Source of the DNA: Antilocapra americana
Taxonomy: Eukaryota > Chordata > Mammalia > Artiodactyla > Antilocapridae
Length of the DNA: 64,000 nucleotides
Assembly (NCBI GenBank): GCA_007570785.1
Contig: ML664176.1
Span: 248,001 to 312,000 of the forward strand
Reading direction: 5' to 3'
The position numbers and the translations under genes were made by a program. Numbering within the stretch: position 1 is the first letter of the stretch; every line of letters begins with the position of its first letter. The notes beneath the pieces are model-generated. The model made no database searches, had not been told where the DNA came from, and was given only the letters and a program-made list of their open reading frames with translations. Below are positions 35,228 to 47,479 of the stretch, piece after piece.

Positions 35228-35909
35228 CCCAAAACCAGAAGAGCATACTGAAGAGTTTCCAGCGTGTCTTAGCTATTTTAACTAGAGGGACAAAGGGCTC
35301 ACTTCCAGGGCTTTACCACGCCAATTCTTTCTGTTTCTCTTCTATGTTTTCTTTCTCTCTTCCTATACTTATTTAAAAAACCTCAACTCTTTCAGGGTTT
35401 ACTGTTGAAATGGATACAGTTTTTTTTAATTAAATAATTCAGTTGAAAATTGTAGTATGGAGAAATGTTTACACCCTAGACTTACCACCAAATCATCTTC
35501 TAATTCCCTACCCCTGATTAGTCAGGATATGTTTATGAAATGTAATTTTATTGGAATATAATTTAGCCAATTTGAAAACTTATCGGCATGTTATTTAAGA
35601 CACTATTCGAGGCAATAAAGACTCCAAAATAAGGAAGCATAACCCATCCTCATGAATCTCCCAGTTTAGTAGATATCCCAATAAACCCTAATTGAATGGA
35701 ATATTCTAAATTTTTAAAAAATACTTTATTAAAAAAATTGAATGTGTCCTTAAATTTTGAGATATAAATACATGCATCTATATTCAACTGTATGTTCTTT
35801 CTGATTAGCCTAATATCTATTTCTCCTGACAATAAGTGACAAAAGTTAATGGTATCTATATAATAGATACTTTTAAGAATGTCTGCCTAGCTCATCCTCT
35901 CCTTGGGAA

Positions 35910-35962
35910 AAAGAGAGAGAGAGACAGACAGACAGACAGAGAGACAGAGAGAGAAAAGAGAG
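35910..35962. repeat. GA/CAGA simple repeat
   Basis: Alternating gagaga and cagacaga units, about 50 bp, probably length-variable. Confidence 0.95.
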
Positions 35963-36252
35963 CCCCAAAGTTAAGTTTAGTCTATAAAACATAACCTTTC
36001 TGATTACAGCTAAATGAACCAGGAATAAACACTGGACTCAAGCTAGTTCCAGTCAGATTTGGTTCTTCCTCTCATAGTTAAAGTAGGTGAGTTTGGGTCA
36101 GAACAACGTTTCATAGAAAACATCTAGAAAAGTTAACCATTAAAGAAAAAATCTCTTTGAAGGCAAAAGAACACTATAAGGCATCAAGACTTGAAGTAGG
36201 ATCCCAGAGAAAAAGAAGGCTCAGAGAGTTGAATCATACACTTATGTCCTTT

Positions 36253-36455
36253 GAAAAAGTGAAAGCATTAGTCACTCAGTCCTGTCCTACTTTTATGACC
36301 CAATGGACTTTAGCCCACCAGGCTCCTCTGTCCATGGAATTTTCTAGGCAAGATTGCTGAAGTGAGTTGCCATTCCCTTCATCAGGGGATCTTACCAATC
36401 CATGGATCAAAACTGGATAACCCACATTACAGGCAGATTCTTTACCATCTGAGCC
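36253..36455 (-). mobile_element. Bov-tA SINE, diverged
   Basis: Antisense copy: the plus strand starts gtgaaagcattagtcactca and ends with the complement of the head (caggcagattctttaccatc). An 8-bp duplication tgtccttt flanks it at 36245-36252 and 36456-36463. Confidence 0.9.
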
Positions 36456-36479
36456 TGTCCTTTAGGCATCTGCTAATCC

Positions 36480-38297
36480 TAAACAAGAAAAGGAAAGATA
36501 TACCCATTTGAGTGCAGAGTTCCAAAGAATAGCAAGGAGAGATAGGAAAGCCTTCCTCAGTGATCAATGCAAATAAAGAGGAAAATAAGAGAATAGGAAA
36601 GATTAGAGATTTTTTCAAGAAAATTAGAGATACCAAGGGAACATTTCATGCAAAAAAGGACAGAAATGGTATGGACCTAACAGAAGCAGAAGATATTAAG
36701 AAGAGGTGGCAAGAACACATAGAAGAACTATACAAAAAAAGATCTTCATGACCCAGATAACCACGATGGTGTGATCACTCACCTAGAGCCAGACATCCTA
36801 GAATGTGAAGTCAAGTGGGCCTTAGGAAGCATCACTATGAACAAAGCTAGTGGAGGTGATGGAATTCCAGTTGAGTTATTTCAAATCTTGAAAGATGATG
36901 CTGAGAAAGTGCTGCACTCAATATGTCAGCAAATTTGAAAAACTCAGCAGTGGCCACAGGACTGGAAAAGGTCAGTTTTCATTCCACTCCCAAAGAAAGG
37001 CAATGCCAAAGAATGCTCAAATTACTGCATAATTGCTCTCATCTCATGCACTAGCAAAGTAATGCTCAAAATTCTCCAAGCCAGGCTTCAACAGTATGTG
37101 AACCATGAACTTCCAGATGCTCAAGCTGGATTTAGAATAGGCAGAATAACCAGAGATCAAATTGCCAACATCCACTGTGTCATCAAAAAAGCAAGAGAGT
37201 TCCAGAAAATCATCTATTTCTACTTTCTTGACTATGCCAAAGCCTTTGACTGTGTGGATCACAATAAACTGGGGAAAATTCTGAAAGAGATGAGAATACC
37301 AGACCACCTGACCTGCCTCCTGAGAAACCTGTATGCAGGTCAGGAAGTCACAGTTAGAACTGGACATGGGACAACAGACTGGTTCCAAATTAGGAAAGCA
37401 TTATGTCAAGACTGTATATTGTCACCCTGCTTATTTAACTTATATGCAGAGTACTTCATGAGAAATGCTGGGCTGGATGACACACAAACTGGAACCAAGA
37501 TTGCTGGAAGAAATATCAATAACCTCATATCTGCAGATGACACCACCCTTATGGCAGAAAGTGAAGAAGAACTAAAGAGTCGATTGATGAAAATGAAAGA
37601 AGAGGGTGGAAAAGTTGGCTTAAAACTCAACTTTCAAAAAACTAAAATCATGGCATCCGGTCCCATCACTTCATCACAAATAGATGGGGAAACAGTGACC
37701 GACTTTATTTTTTAGGGCTCCAAAATCACTGCAGATGGTGACTGCAGCCATTAAATTAAAAGATGCTTGCTCCTTGAAAGAAAACTTACGACCAACCTAG
37801 ACAGCATATTAAAAGGCAGAGACATTATTTTGTCAACAAAGGTCCATCTAGTCAAGCTATTGTTTTTCCAGTAGTCATGTATGGATGGTGTAAGTTGGAC
37901 TATTAAGAAAGGTGAGTGCCAAAGAATTGATGCTTTTGAACTGTAGTGTTAGAGAAGACTCTTGAGAGTCCCTTGGACTGCAAGGAGATCCAACCAGTCC
38001 ATCCTAGAGGAGATCAGTCCTGGGTGTTCATTGGAAGGATTGATGCTGAAGCTGAAACTCCAATACTTTGGCCACCTGATGCAAAGAGATGACTCATTTG
38101 AAGGGACCCAGATGCTGGGAAGAATTGAGGGCGGGAGAAGAACGGGACAACAGAGGATGAGATGGTTGGATGCCATCACCAACTCCAACATGAGTTTCTG
38201 TAAGCTCTGGGAGTTGGTGTGGACAGGGAAGCCTGGTGTGCTGTAGTCCATGGGGTTGCAAACAGTTGGACATGACTGAGCGACTGAACTGAAGCCT
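36480..38297 (+). mobile_element. BovB LINE, 5'-truncated, with a 217-codon RT fragment
   Basis: It starts aaacaagaaaaggaaagata in the linker between endonuclease and reverse transcriptase and ends gagcgactgaactgaa. Open fragments lie at 36560-36751, 37062-37715 and 37962-38246. The 217-codon piece at 37062-37715 spans much of the reverse transcriptase and is the longest open frame in the window. Its catalytic motif at 37530-37541 reads Ser-Ala-Asp-Asp instead of Tyr-Ala-Asp-Asp, and the upstream frame is broken, so it is inactive. Confidence 0.95.
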
Positions 38298-38483
38298 AGA
38301 GTGATAACTAAAGGGCTGAGAAAACAAGCAGAACGTTCAGTTGCTTCACAGGACTGTAGGAAGCAAACTTGTAATTTAAGACCTACCAGAGAACAGTTGT
38401 CATGCTAAATACCTCAGGGTTTCAGTTGGGACTCTTTAAGAACGTATACTCTACTGGTAAGAGGGAACTGGAAGTAGGTGGTT

Positions 38484-38690
38484 GTTGATCAGTAGCTAAA
38501 TCATGTCCCACTCTTTGAGACGCCATGGACTGCAGCACGCTAGGCTCCCCTGTCTTTTACTATCCCCAGAGTTTGCTCAGATTCATGTCCTTTGAGTCAG
38601 TGGTGCTATCTCACCATCTTATCCTCTGCTGCCCACTTCTCCTTTTGCCTTGAGCCTTTCTGAGCATCAGGGTCTTTTCCAATGAAATAT
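38484..38690 (-). mobile_element. BovB 3' end, antisense, diverged
   Basis: The plus strand reads tagctaaatcatgtcccact through gagcatcagggtcttttcca, the reverse complement of the last 200 bp of BovB. Confidence 0.88.
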
Positions 38691-38759
38691 AGGAAGGCCC
38701 TCATAATGACTGAACTTCACTTCTCAATCAACATAATCTCAGATTGGGTCAAGGTGATC

Positions 38760-39430
38760 TGTCCTTGTGTAGGCAGCCTCTAAGACGGCCCCCACTGAAA
38801 CCTACCTCCTGATCCTCATGCCCTTGGGTAATCCTGTGAGTATGGGCTGGACTTAGTGATTGCATTCTAACAAACAGAACTAGCAAAATGTGATGGGTTA
38901 TCACTTCTGAGATTAGGTTACAGAGAGACTCTCCTTTTGTCCTGCACTGCCTCTCTGCTTCTCTCTCTTGCTCTGAGGACAGTCAGATACCATGTTGTGA
39001 ACTAATCTACACAGGAGGTCTATATGACAAGGAACTAATAGCTCCAGCAAGCAGTCAGTGAAAACCTGAGGCTAGCCAATAGTCACAGTAGTTATTAGCT
39101 TGTCAGAAAAAGGTCCTCCCCCAGGGGAACCTTCAGTTGAGATCATATCTGTGCTGAGTTGTGTCCGATTCTGCAAACCTATGGACAGCAGTCTGCCAGA
39201 CTCCTCTGTCCATGGGATTCTTCAGGCAAGAATACTAGAGAGGGTTGTCATTCTCTCCTCCAGACAGGACCATAGCCCCTGCTAATACCTGAATTTCAAA
39301 TATGTGAGAGACTCAGAGACAGAGGCACCCAACTAAGCCACACCTGGATTCCTGATAATAAATGTTTCATCTAAAGCCACTGAGTTTTGGAGTAATTTGC
39401 TACTTGGCAATAGCCTATATCCTAATGCCT
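38760..39430 (+). mobile_element. MLT1-type (MaLR) LTR, split by a SINE
   Basis: It starts near taggcagcctctaagacggc and has cttgggtaatcctgtgagta and cttctctctcttgctctgag. After the SINE it has cctgataataaatgtttcat and the MLT1-like 3' end gccactgagttttggagtaa. No internal MaLR sequence is seen, so it is probably a solo LTR. Confidence 0.7.
39148..39283 (-). mobile_element. Bov-tA/Bov-A SINE fragment nested in the LTR
   Basis: Antisense Bov-A module (gagttgtgtccgattctgca; gactcctctgtccatgggat; aggcaagaatactagagagg). The copy is degraded toward the tRNA part. Confidence 0.85.
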
Positions 39431-39887
39431 TAAAGAGTAAAAAGCAATCATCTCTCAAGGACTACAAAATCATCCAGTTTCAAATTAGCTCTAAAATTTT
39501 TATACATGTTGTCTGACATTTAATAAAAATAAAAAAAATACGAATAAAGATAAAAATGGCCTCACTAATTAAGAGGGAAAAAAATAGCTTCAGATTTGCC
39601 AGAAATTCAGATAATGGTATTATCTGAGAAGGACTTTAAAAGGACTGACATGTTTAAGAAAGTAGATGGTAGGACAGGGAATTTAATCAGAGGACTGAAA
39701 AGTCTGTCTAAAAGAATCAAACAGAAATGACAAAAGCAAACATACAATAACTAAAATTAAAAATACAATGAATGGGTTTAACAGCAGACTAGACATAGCT
39801 AAAGGGAAGAACTGGGAACTGGAAAGTTGTTCATCAAAAGGAAAAAGACAGAAAGAAAAAAACCCAGAGTAAAAATTAAAGCTGGAT

Positions 39888-40419
39888 GACAGATGAATGG
39901 ATAAAGAAGATATGGTACACACACACACACACACACACACACAGGAATACTACTCGGCCATAAAAAGTGAATGAAATGTCATTTGCAGCAACATGGAGAT
40001 TATCATACTACGTGAAGTAAGTCAGAAAGAGAAAAATAAATATCATATGTTATCATTTATAAGTGGAATCTAAGATATGATACAACTGAACTTGTTTATA
40101 AAATGGAAAGACTCACAGACATAGAAAACAAACTTACATTTACCAATGGGGAATAAGGGTCGGAGAAGGAAAATTAGTTTGGAATTAGGAGATACAAACT
40201 ACTATGTATAAAGTAGATAAACAACCAGGTTCTACTATATGGCACAGGAAACTATTGAATACATTCAATATTCTATAATAAACCAGAATGGAAAAGAATA
40301 TGAAAAAAGAATATATATATATATATATGCATGAATCACTTTGGTATACACCAGAAACTAATACAACATTGTAAATCAATTACATTTCAATGAAAAGTAA
40401 TAAAATAAAAATTTTAAAG
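39888..40419 (+). mobile_element. Ruminant L1 3' end nested in L1M
   Basis: It starts gatgacagatgaatggataa and has atactactcggccataaaaa, gaagtaagtcagaaagagaa, taatacaacattgtaaatca and an A-rich end. A 27-bp AC run (39917-39943) and a (TA)n run (40313-40328) lie inside. Confidence 0.9.
39917..39943. repeat. (AC)n microsatellite inside L1
   Basis: An uninterrupted ac run of 27 bp that replaced the short tacacaatgg-like stretch of the L1. Confidence 0.97.
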
Positions 40420-40694
40420 ATGGAAAATGCAAAAAGTTCTATGAAGTTTATAGGTAAAATTACAAAACTTCTGAAAGACAAAAAGAAGATATATAAAAAA
40501 GAAACTCCAGAGGTAAAAAGTAGGAAACGCCTAAATGTCATCAAGAGGAAAATGAAAAAAAAGGTGCTATCTTCATTAAATGAAATATTGCATAGAAGTT
40601 AAACAGAATAAACTAGACATATGTATCAATAAGGATAAATCTGAAAACCTTAACTTTTAGTGATTAAAAAGTTAACAAAAGATAGTACAGTGTC

Positions 40695-40910
40695 ATTACA
40701 CTGATCAGTCATGTCTGACTCTTTGCAACCCCATGGACTTGCAGTATGCTAGGCTTCCTTCACCATCTCCCAGAGTTTGCTCAACTCATGTCTACTGAAT
40801 CAGTCAGTAATGCCCTCCAACCATATCATCCTCTGTCATCCCCTTCTCCCCCTGCCTTCAATCATTCCCAGCATCAGGTCTTTTCCAATGAGTCAGCTCT
40901 TCACATATAG
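40695..40910 (-). mobile_element. BovB 3' end, antisense
   Basis: The plus strand reads tgatcagtcatgtctgactc through atgagtcagctcttcacat; about 215 bp of the antisense terminus. Confidence 0.9.
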
Positions 40911-41017
40911 AACTTGTTATTATACATAACTATTCAATCAGAAGCAGAATTACTCCAATCCAGGTCTCTTTGAAAGCCCTGGGAGGGGCTCTGGCAATGT
41001 GTTCACATGGTCACATG

Positions 41018-41189
41018 GTGGTTTTGTCACCAAGTCATGTCCAACTCTTTATAACCCCATGGACTGTAGCCCACCAGGTTCTTCTGTCCATGGGATTTTC
41101 CAGGCAAGAATACTGGAGTGCACTGTCATTTCCTTCTCCAGGATATCTTCCCCACCCAGGGATTGAACCTGGGTCTCCTGCATTGCAGG
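41018..41189 (-). mobile_element. Bov-tA SINE, antisense
   Basis: Plus strand: caccaagtcatgtccaactc, ggttcttctgtccatgggat, ccagggattgaacctgggtc; ends in the antisense tRNA part near ctcctgcattgcagg, so the head is missing. Confidence 0.92.
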
Positions 41190-42659
41190 AGAAAAATTTG
41201 TAAAAATAAAATATTTTAACAATGCTTGGTTAAGACAATTGTCTCTTCTATGCCAACTTCATCTGTCTCCCTTTCCTTCATATGAGGTAGCATTGGAGTG
41301 ACCATGAATGCATTTGGAAATCTGATTTAGGAGAAGTTAGGGGACATATTTAGGTTAGGTTTTGTGAGGCATGTCCATGGGCTTCACTGCATCCAGTGCA
41401 GAAAGTGCTCCCAGAGATACTCCTGTTGCTCACCATGTGGACCCTCGAGTGGCATCATGATTCAAAGGTATATATTCAAGGTCAGATTAAGACATAAACA
41501 AACCCTACAGCACCAGGTCCAAGAAGTATGGTGAGAGGCAGGAAAACAAGCCAAAACTTAGAATGTGTGGAAGCAGAAGCTGGTCTGTAATTCTTCCAGC
41601 CAGATACATAAAACTGAAAACTCGATACTTAGTCTTCATCGATGTCTAATCAAAACAAAGTTCCCTCTTGTCAGGAATAAACTCACAACTGAGCCTATAC
41701 AATTATAAACACAGCGTTTTGTTTTCTTTGGAAGAAAACCTTACAGAAGAGAATTCATCCAGATTCTAGTGCTTCTAAGGCAAACACATGTAGTAGTAGC
41801 ACCAAAGTAAGTATCTGTGTCTGTAAAATTTCATGCTGTATAAATTTCACTCATCAAGAAAAAAATCGATTAACCATGCTAAAGGAAAACACTGTCTTGT
41901 ATTCAGATGACTATTTTGGTAATAGAATTTCTCTAAAAGTTCAGCAAAAAGTATCCATTATAAAAAAAGCTAACTTAGAAAATTAGACAATATTATTAAA
42001 TTATTTCATATGAAATAAAAAGTGTGCAGTCAAAAAATTACAGAAAAAGTGTAACACAGTTATGTCAAATAGTTAATTATAAAAAATTCATTTTTCTAGA
42101 TTTTGTGATATTCATGAGTTTATTTGTAGTTTACTATAATTTCTTTTCCCATTATAAATAAACATTTTTTAAAAGCTACTAAAATTTTATAGGTTTCTGG
42201 TGTGGAAAATTGGGGTCTGCCCCTGACCACTGTATATTATTTATGATTTATTAACATATACAGTAAAAGTTGAAAATGTGTGGGAAGAATAAGAGGTAAC
42301 TTTGGGATCTTGTATACCAAAGGCATAGAAAGAGGGGCTAGGGTGATGGGGATGATGAGTTCTCTGTATTTACAGCATTTTAAATATTCAGTAACTGGAA
42401 TCATTAAAGCCTGGCATAAGTAAGCATCCAGCTATTTCTGAGAAATGATTTCACTGATGGAATCATCTTTTAAGAAATCAGGTGGGATAAGATGAGCCTC
42501 ATTCATAAAATTGGATATCTTGTCTCTATTTTTATTAAATAGATGCCGTGAAATTCAGTGATATCATAGTGAACAGGACTTCTGCACATTATAAAATAAT
42601 ACTATCAAAAGTTATACAGTTTGCAAAATGACAATCTATACACAAGTATTTATAGCAAG
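41190..42659. other. Unassigned, repeat-poor sequence
   Basis: No recognised element over about 1.4 kb, AT-rich after 41930. Confidence 0.4.
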
Positions 42660-42825
42660 AATGTCAATCATATTACCTGACATTTATTGAGTACTCATTT
42701 TATGATAGGTACTCTCCTATGTGTCTGACATGCCTTGATCTCATTTAATACTCCCAGTAAATCTATCAGGGAAGTACTTTCACTATTCCCATTTTATTTA
42801 TCAGATCAAATAGGTGGCTTTTTGA
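42660..42825 (-). repeat. MIR SINE
   Basis: Antisense MIR: acatttattgagtactcatt, ctcatttaatactcccagta, attcccattttatttatcag. The core is truncated. Confidence 0.7.
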
Positions 42826-43789
42826 TGGAACTAGGAAATATTAATTATATTTACCACCCATAAAATATTTAAGTTGATTGTCTCATTTCATTCAAAAAAC
42901 ATCAATCTGGGTATATGATGTTATGCAAAGGGTGGTGGGGAGGTGAGCAGGAGATGAGCAGGAATAATACAAATAATTATTGAGTTAATTTTCATTCTCT
43001 CAGTAGTTACTGTATCATATATACTCAGTACATATCATGACACATCTCAGTTTAAATTCAGGTAATAAAAAGTAATGCACATAGGCTTCTGGCTTCTAAC
43101 TGAAATTTTTAATCCATATTCCACACTATTTCTTCTAAAATCAAAACTCAGCAAGTTCAGAACGTTCTATCAAATTCAGAAGCTCCATGTTGGTGTTTAT
43201 CTGTGGACTCTCTTATTTACCTAAAGCATTCTGAAATGCCACAACTTGTACCAGAATACTAGTGTTATGAACCCCAAAATTCCATTAAGTATCATGCACC
43301 AATGACTACATTTGCATAAGCAGGGAGTATGTGCCACTAACAGGGGTTGAAAGAGAAAAAAATTTCCTGCCCCCACAGAAATAGCCAATCAAATAATGAG
43401 TAAAGAGAAACCCAGAGAACTCTAAAATTAAAGAGGGTAGGGAATACAAGTCATTAAGTGGGAGCCTGAAAAGATAAAAACGGGAAAGAAAAAAAATCAC
43501 CAGGCCAGATTCTTGGTAGACCTCACCCTGTCTCACTCTTAAACTGATCCAGAGTCCAGTAGCTTTATTCCCAATGCCCTGACTCAGGAGCAGGAGCTTT
43601 GACATCTCCTATCATGGTCAACAGTGGAGGTGTGAAGGGGATCTTTGGTGAAGCCAATGGAAAAAAAGAGTTGGACGCACAGTTTCCTGCTGGAATGTCT
43701 TGGGAGCATCTGGTGTTTCAGCCACAGGCTCCCGATGATGGAACTTTCGTTGCTGAACATGAAGATCATTTCAGCACCCTACAATTATG
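42826..43789. other. Unassigned sequence
   Basis: No gene recognised. The plus frame at 43599-43796 (65 codons) and the overlapping minus frames have no domain. Confidence 0.4.
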
Positions 43790-44225
43790 TGCCTAATTAA
43801 AATTAAGAAATTAGAACACAGTTAAAAGGAATAATATTTTGCTCACAGCTAATTTCATTAAAGTATTAATGAACAGGACTCTTTTTATGGCCAGAGGGCA
43901 ACCACTTTCCACAGAGTACTTCCATGCCAGCTAATTTATTCATGCATGAAAAACAATCCAATGAGAAATGAGGGAGCTCAGAACTGCTGGTCCTAATTAA
44001 AATATTTAAAACACCAAGTCTCTTTTCTTCCATCTAGCCAAATACCTAAGCTTGAGCCAGCATGGTGCCAATTAACATGGAAAAAGCAAACACAAACACC
44101 CACGGTTTCTGATTAAAGAGCACATTATGGTACCATGCAATACATTGTTCAGCACATATATGTAAATGTTTAATTAACCCATGTCTAAATCTCAGCAACA
44201 TTCAAAAATCGATAATTTAATCCCT
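43790..44225. promoter_or_regulatory. Candidate regulatory block rich in TAATTA cores
   Basis: TAATTA occurs in gcctaattaa (43791-43800), tcctaattaa (43991-44000) and taattaaccc (44171-44180). Related ATTA/TAAT cores occur in agctaatttcattaaagtat and gccaattaacatgg. The block is repeat-free. Homeodomain proteins recognise such cores; enhancer function is inference. Confidence 0.35.
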
Positions 44226-45595
44226 AAACAAGTGTCGATCTGTGGAGGGGAGACACTGACTTATATATTACAGTGTTTTATTCTAACCTAATTTGAAGCA
44301 GTCATGTGCTCACCCTGCTCAAGTGTTTCTTAAGGCAAAGAGCAGGGAGGAGATTCTTTGCTTGGCAGATTTCTCTTCCTATGGCAGCAAGATTGTTTGT
44401 GCGAAATTGTTATTCGCTGAAGACTTGTGAAAGAAACTAGGTTAGCCTTAGGAGATAGGAAATTTTTCATTAATAATGTAGGGGGAAGTCTGGACCTAAA
44501 CCCATTTGTCAGCCTGGACAGCAATGACAATACACACACCCACACCCACACCCTCTCCTCTTTGTTAACTAAAGACCTGTCTATCAGAACAAACTCCAGA
44601 GACATCACTGCCGTGGAAGCATGTTAGAGAGACACATTTGAAACTGAGAATATCAAGATTTGAAAATCTTACTAGTATGAACTCGAACTTTATCAATATG
44701 TTAGAATCAATTCTAGAAGCGGAATTAACATTTCATAGCTGAAACAGTTTTAAGCACTTTCACTCTAGTTATCTCCATCTAGTTAACCGTCCCTTGAGGC
44801 AGGCTGAGCAAAGGAAACCAAAGATGAGAGTAATAAGTGACTTGGCAAAGGTCATGATCAACATACATTAGAGTTCTTCAATTACAAAGGCACTCTACTA
44901 CGTAGAAACTTAATTTTGTAGAACTATTAAGAACTAATAATTTTTCTTTAGATAAGTGATATAATCTTAAGAAACCTAATTACTACCCATTTAGCCATTA
45001 AAAATCATCTGTAGTTTGCTTTTGAGCACTTCTTGGAAGGGGTTGTGGGGGCAGTTAGGATATATTACACAACTTTTACTCCTTCTAGGGTTTCTCATTG
45101 TTTTTCCAACAACAGAAATCATGGGATTTTAGACAAAGATCTGAAAGGTCATCTTGTCCACAGGGTTTCAAACTAGCAGCAGAATCCTTTTTCAAAAATC
45201 ACGTAACAGCAGTATACTGACACCGGTAAAAGCAGAGCCCCCTAATGGAGAAGGTGAATCTTACTGCCCAAGATGGAAGCTGAGGCACCATCCCAGAACT
45301 CATCTTCTAAAGAATCTTGCAGGAAATAGGGTCCAGAGAGGTGAGGACACAAGCAACATAATAGACCTAGAATATGCTGAGAGTAATCTTGACCACTTGC
45401 CCGGTTCTTTTAATCATAGTCCCTAATGGAATCAACAGACTCTATAGTGCATGTAAAATTACAAGAGCCAAAAAGAAGTGAGAAGTTTCATGCAGAATTA
45501 GCAATGACAATTAAAGAATGTGTGCCCATGAGGAAGGTTGGTGTACAAAACAAGAGGTGAGATTGGATGAAAGAGTCTTAAAAGAGAAGCATGTC
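44226..45595. other. Mostly unassigned sequence
   Basis: A CA/CCACA-rich stretch lies at 44532-44553 and a weak antisense MIR at 44745-44860. The rest shows nothing recognisable. Confidence 0.4.
44745..44860 (-). repeat. MIR fragment, degraded
   Basis: gttaaccgtcccttgaggca, ggctgagcaaaggaaacc and gtgacttggcaaaggtcatg resemble antisense MIR; short and weak. Confidence 0.4.
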
Positions 45596-45599
45596 TCTT

Positions 45600-45715
45600 A
45601 TACCCATGACTGCAGGCTCTTCATTTCACTTCCCTAGGCCCCAGATTCCTCAGCTGAGAATGGGGTTAATATTTCACAGAACTGTTTTAAGAATAAAAAA
45701 ATTAATGAACATGTC
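45600..45715 (+). repeat. MIR SINE fragment
   Basis: Sense MIR order: gccccagattcctcagctga, gaatggggttaatatttcac, agaactgttttaagaataaa. Confidence 0.6.
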
Positions 45716-45727
45716 ATTACAAAAGTA

Positions 45728-45860
45728 CTTTTTCACACTGCATTGCAATTGCTTTCCTGTCTATTTCTGCCACTAGACTGCATTTATCCCAAGATAATGT
45801 GTTTTACTATCTCTTTATCCTCAGTGCCTATCTGGAAAAAGTATTTCATTGGCATTGGAC
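45728..45860 (+). repeat. L2 3' fragment
   Basis: Pattern ttcacactgcattgcaattg, tgccactagactgcattta and ctttatcctcagtgcctatc follows the L2 3' order. Confidence 0.6.
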
Positions 45861-45894
45861 GATGCTGTTAAATCCTTAATGCTAGTGTTAATCC

Positions 45895-46125
45895 TTAACA
45901 TACACTAAGCATTTACTATGGTTAACACTGACACTAAATATCTGATTTTACTTATTTATTCCTCATAACAATCCCATAGACTTATATTATTATTGTCTTC
46001 ATAGCACAACTAAAATCCTGAGACACAGAAAAGCAACTTGCTTGCCCAAGTTTCCAGAACCACTAAGCTGTGGAAAGGAGATGTGCATTGTGATGGTCTA
46101 ACCACAGAGTCCAAACCCTTATTCA
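45895..46125 (-). repeat. MIR SINE
   Basis: Antisense MIR: ttcctcataacaatcccata, a degraded actgag box as cctgagacacagaaaagcaac, ttgcttgcccaagtttcc and a trailing agagtccaaacccttattc. Confidence 0.75.
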
Positions 46126-46752
46126 CTATGTTCTTCAAGGGCAGCCAAAATGGGATAATGGAGATATTTATCAGCTGAGAACAAAACAAGTTTAATAGAT
46201 GAAAAGCCATGTGAAGCACAGCACACATTCCCTGAGAAACAGGAGATGCAAATTCAAAGAGTTTTGTTTTCTATGACTGTGCTCACAAGCAAAAGTTAGG
46301 GATGTTTAGAGTACATCTCTGATCTCTAAGGATGATGCTGTGGAGTCCAAGTTTCCATCACACAACTCTCAGAAGGATCACTGATCTGACTCAACAAGCC
46401 TAAAAGAGAAAGACTCAAATAAGCAACAGCCAAAGGAAGAAAGGAATCACAGGAGTGGGGAGGAAAGAGGGAACATGAGAGCAAGGTTCATGATGCACCA
46501 GGAATTAATTATTCCTGTGATCATCAGTCTCACCATCCTCGTACCTACATACACAAAAACCCGTGCTAAACAGTGAAGTTGATGTGTCTGGCTGATGAGA
46601 GTCAGTAGAAACTGGCATCAGGCTTCTCTCATATTGAATCACTCTTCTAAAATATAAGCAGACTCGGCAAGGCTTTTTAGAAACTCTAAGTGATGTAGCC
46701 ATACTTGATCATGAAGAAAACCTGTGCATGCCTAGGTTACATCCCAGATGTT
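46126..46752. other. Unassigned sequence
   Basis: No element or gene recognised. Confidence 0.4.
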
Positions 46753-46764
46753 TTCAGGGGCTTT

Positions 46765-46964
46765 TTTTTATTCTTTTTAAAAACATTTACTAATTTTTAA
46801 TTGAATAATAATTGCTTTACAACATTGTGTTGGTTTCTGCCATATATATCAACATGATTTCAGCCATAGGTAAACATAGGTCCACTCCCTCTTTAACTTC
46901 CCTCTCATCTCCCACTCAATCCCACCCCTCTAGGCTGTCACAAAGCCCTGGTTTGAGTTCCCTT
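46765..46964 (-). mobile_element. Ruminant L1 3' end, antisense, 200 bp
   Basis: T-rich start, then aataataattgctttacaac, attgtgttggtttctgccat and tttcagccataggtaaacat. Flanks ttttcaggggcttt and ttttcagagacttt resemble a target duplication (12 of 14). Confidence 0.88.
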
Positions 46965-46979
46965 TTCAGAGACTTTATT

Positions 46980-47479
46980 GGGCAGTGATATTCAAATGGA
47001 ATAAGGTGCTGGATGGACCACTATGCAATATTCTTCATTAGATTTCACATTTAATTGGTAATTAGCAATTACACTGATGTATACAAAATCTCTCTTTGAA
47101 GGTAAGATGGGTTACATGTTCCTGGGTCTTTAATTTGCAGATGGCATTGATTAAGCCCTTGGTGATTATAGCATTCCAATTATTAAGATGATTTCAAGGA
47201 AAGAGCTAATACCTCATCACTTTATCTCCCAAAACTTTCCTATATTTTATGAAATTTCTCAGTTGCTTAGAATCTGAATTAAACAAAATGCATTTTCTTA
47301 TATTACAGCAACATGTAAGTATTTCAAACATTTGACATGTCCTCCAAAACAGTCAGTACGAGAAAACCGGATTTTTCAAAAGGTTTGTTTGTTTTAAATT
47401 CTCTCTCCATAAACAAGTTTGGTTTTTGAAATTTTCATGTTCAAGAAAAAAAAAATAAAAGCAATAAAGCAGATCTCCA
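46980..47479. other. Unassigned AT-rich sequence
   Basis: No repeat recognised. The sequence has a cattccaattattaagatg segment and may belong to the neighbouring candidate block. Confidence 0.4.

Larger units (their letters stand above)
34449..36244. other. Repeat-poor block containing an orphan 176-codon frame
   Basis: Apart from a GA/CAGA simple repeat and the minus-strand frame listed separately, nothing is recognised. AT-rich from 35540 to 35880. Confidence 0.4.
39540..40620 (+). mobile_element. Old L1 (L1M) 5'/ORF1-side remnant interrupted by a younger L1
   Basis: The left part (tatctgagaaggactttaaa; atgggtttaacagcagacta) matches the old L1 also seen at 13600-14400. After the younger L1 at 39888-40419, a segment with aaagatggaaaatgcaaaaa may continue the same element. 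The right part is less certain. Confidence 0.55.

Noticed and set aside
35910..35962. Tandem repeat as CRISPR or regulatory array
   Set aside because: A plain GA/CAGA microsatellite with no spacers.
37062..37715. Possible functional 217-codon protein
   Set aside because: It is a BovB fragment with a changed catalytic tyrosine and broken upstream and downstream frames.
43599..43796. 65-codon plus frame near the TAATTA cluster
   Set aside because: No domain, no splice or transcript signal, and overlapping frames on the other strand.
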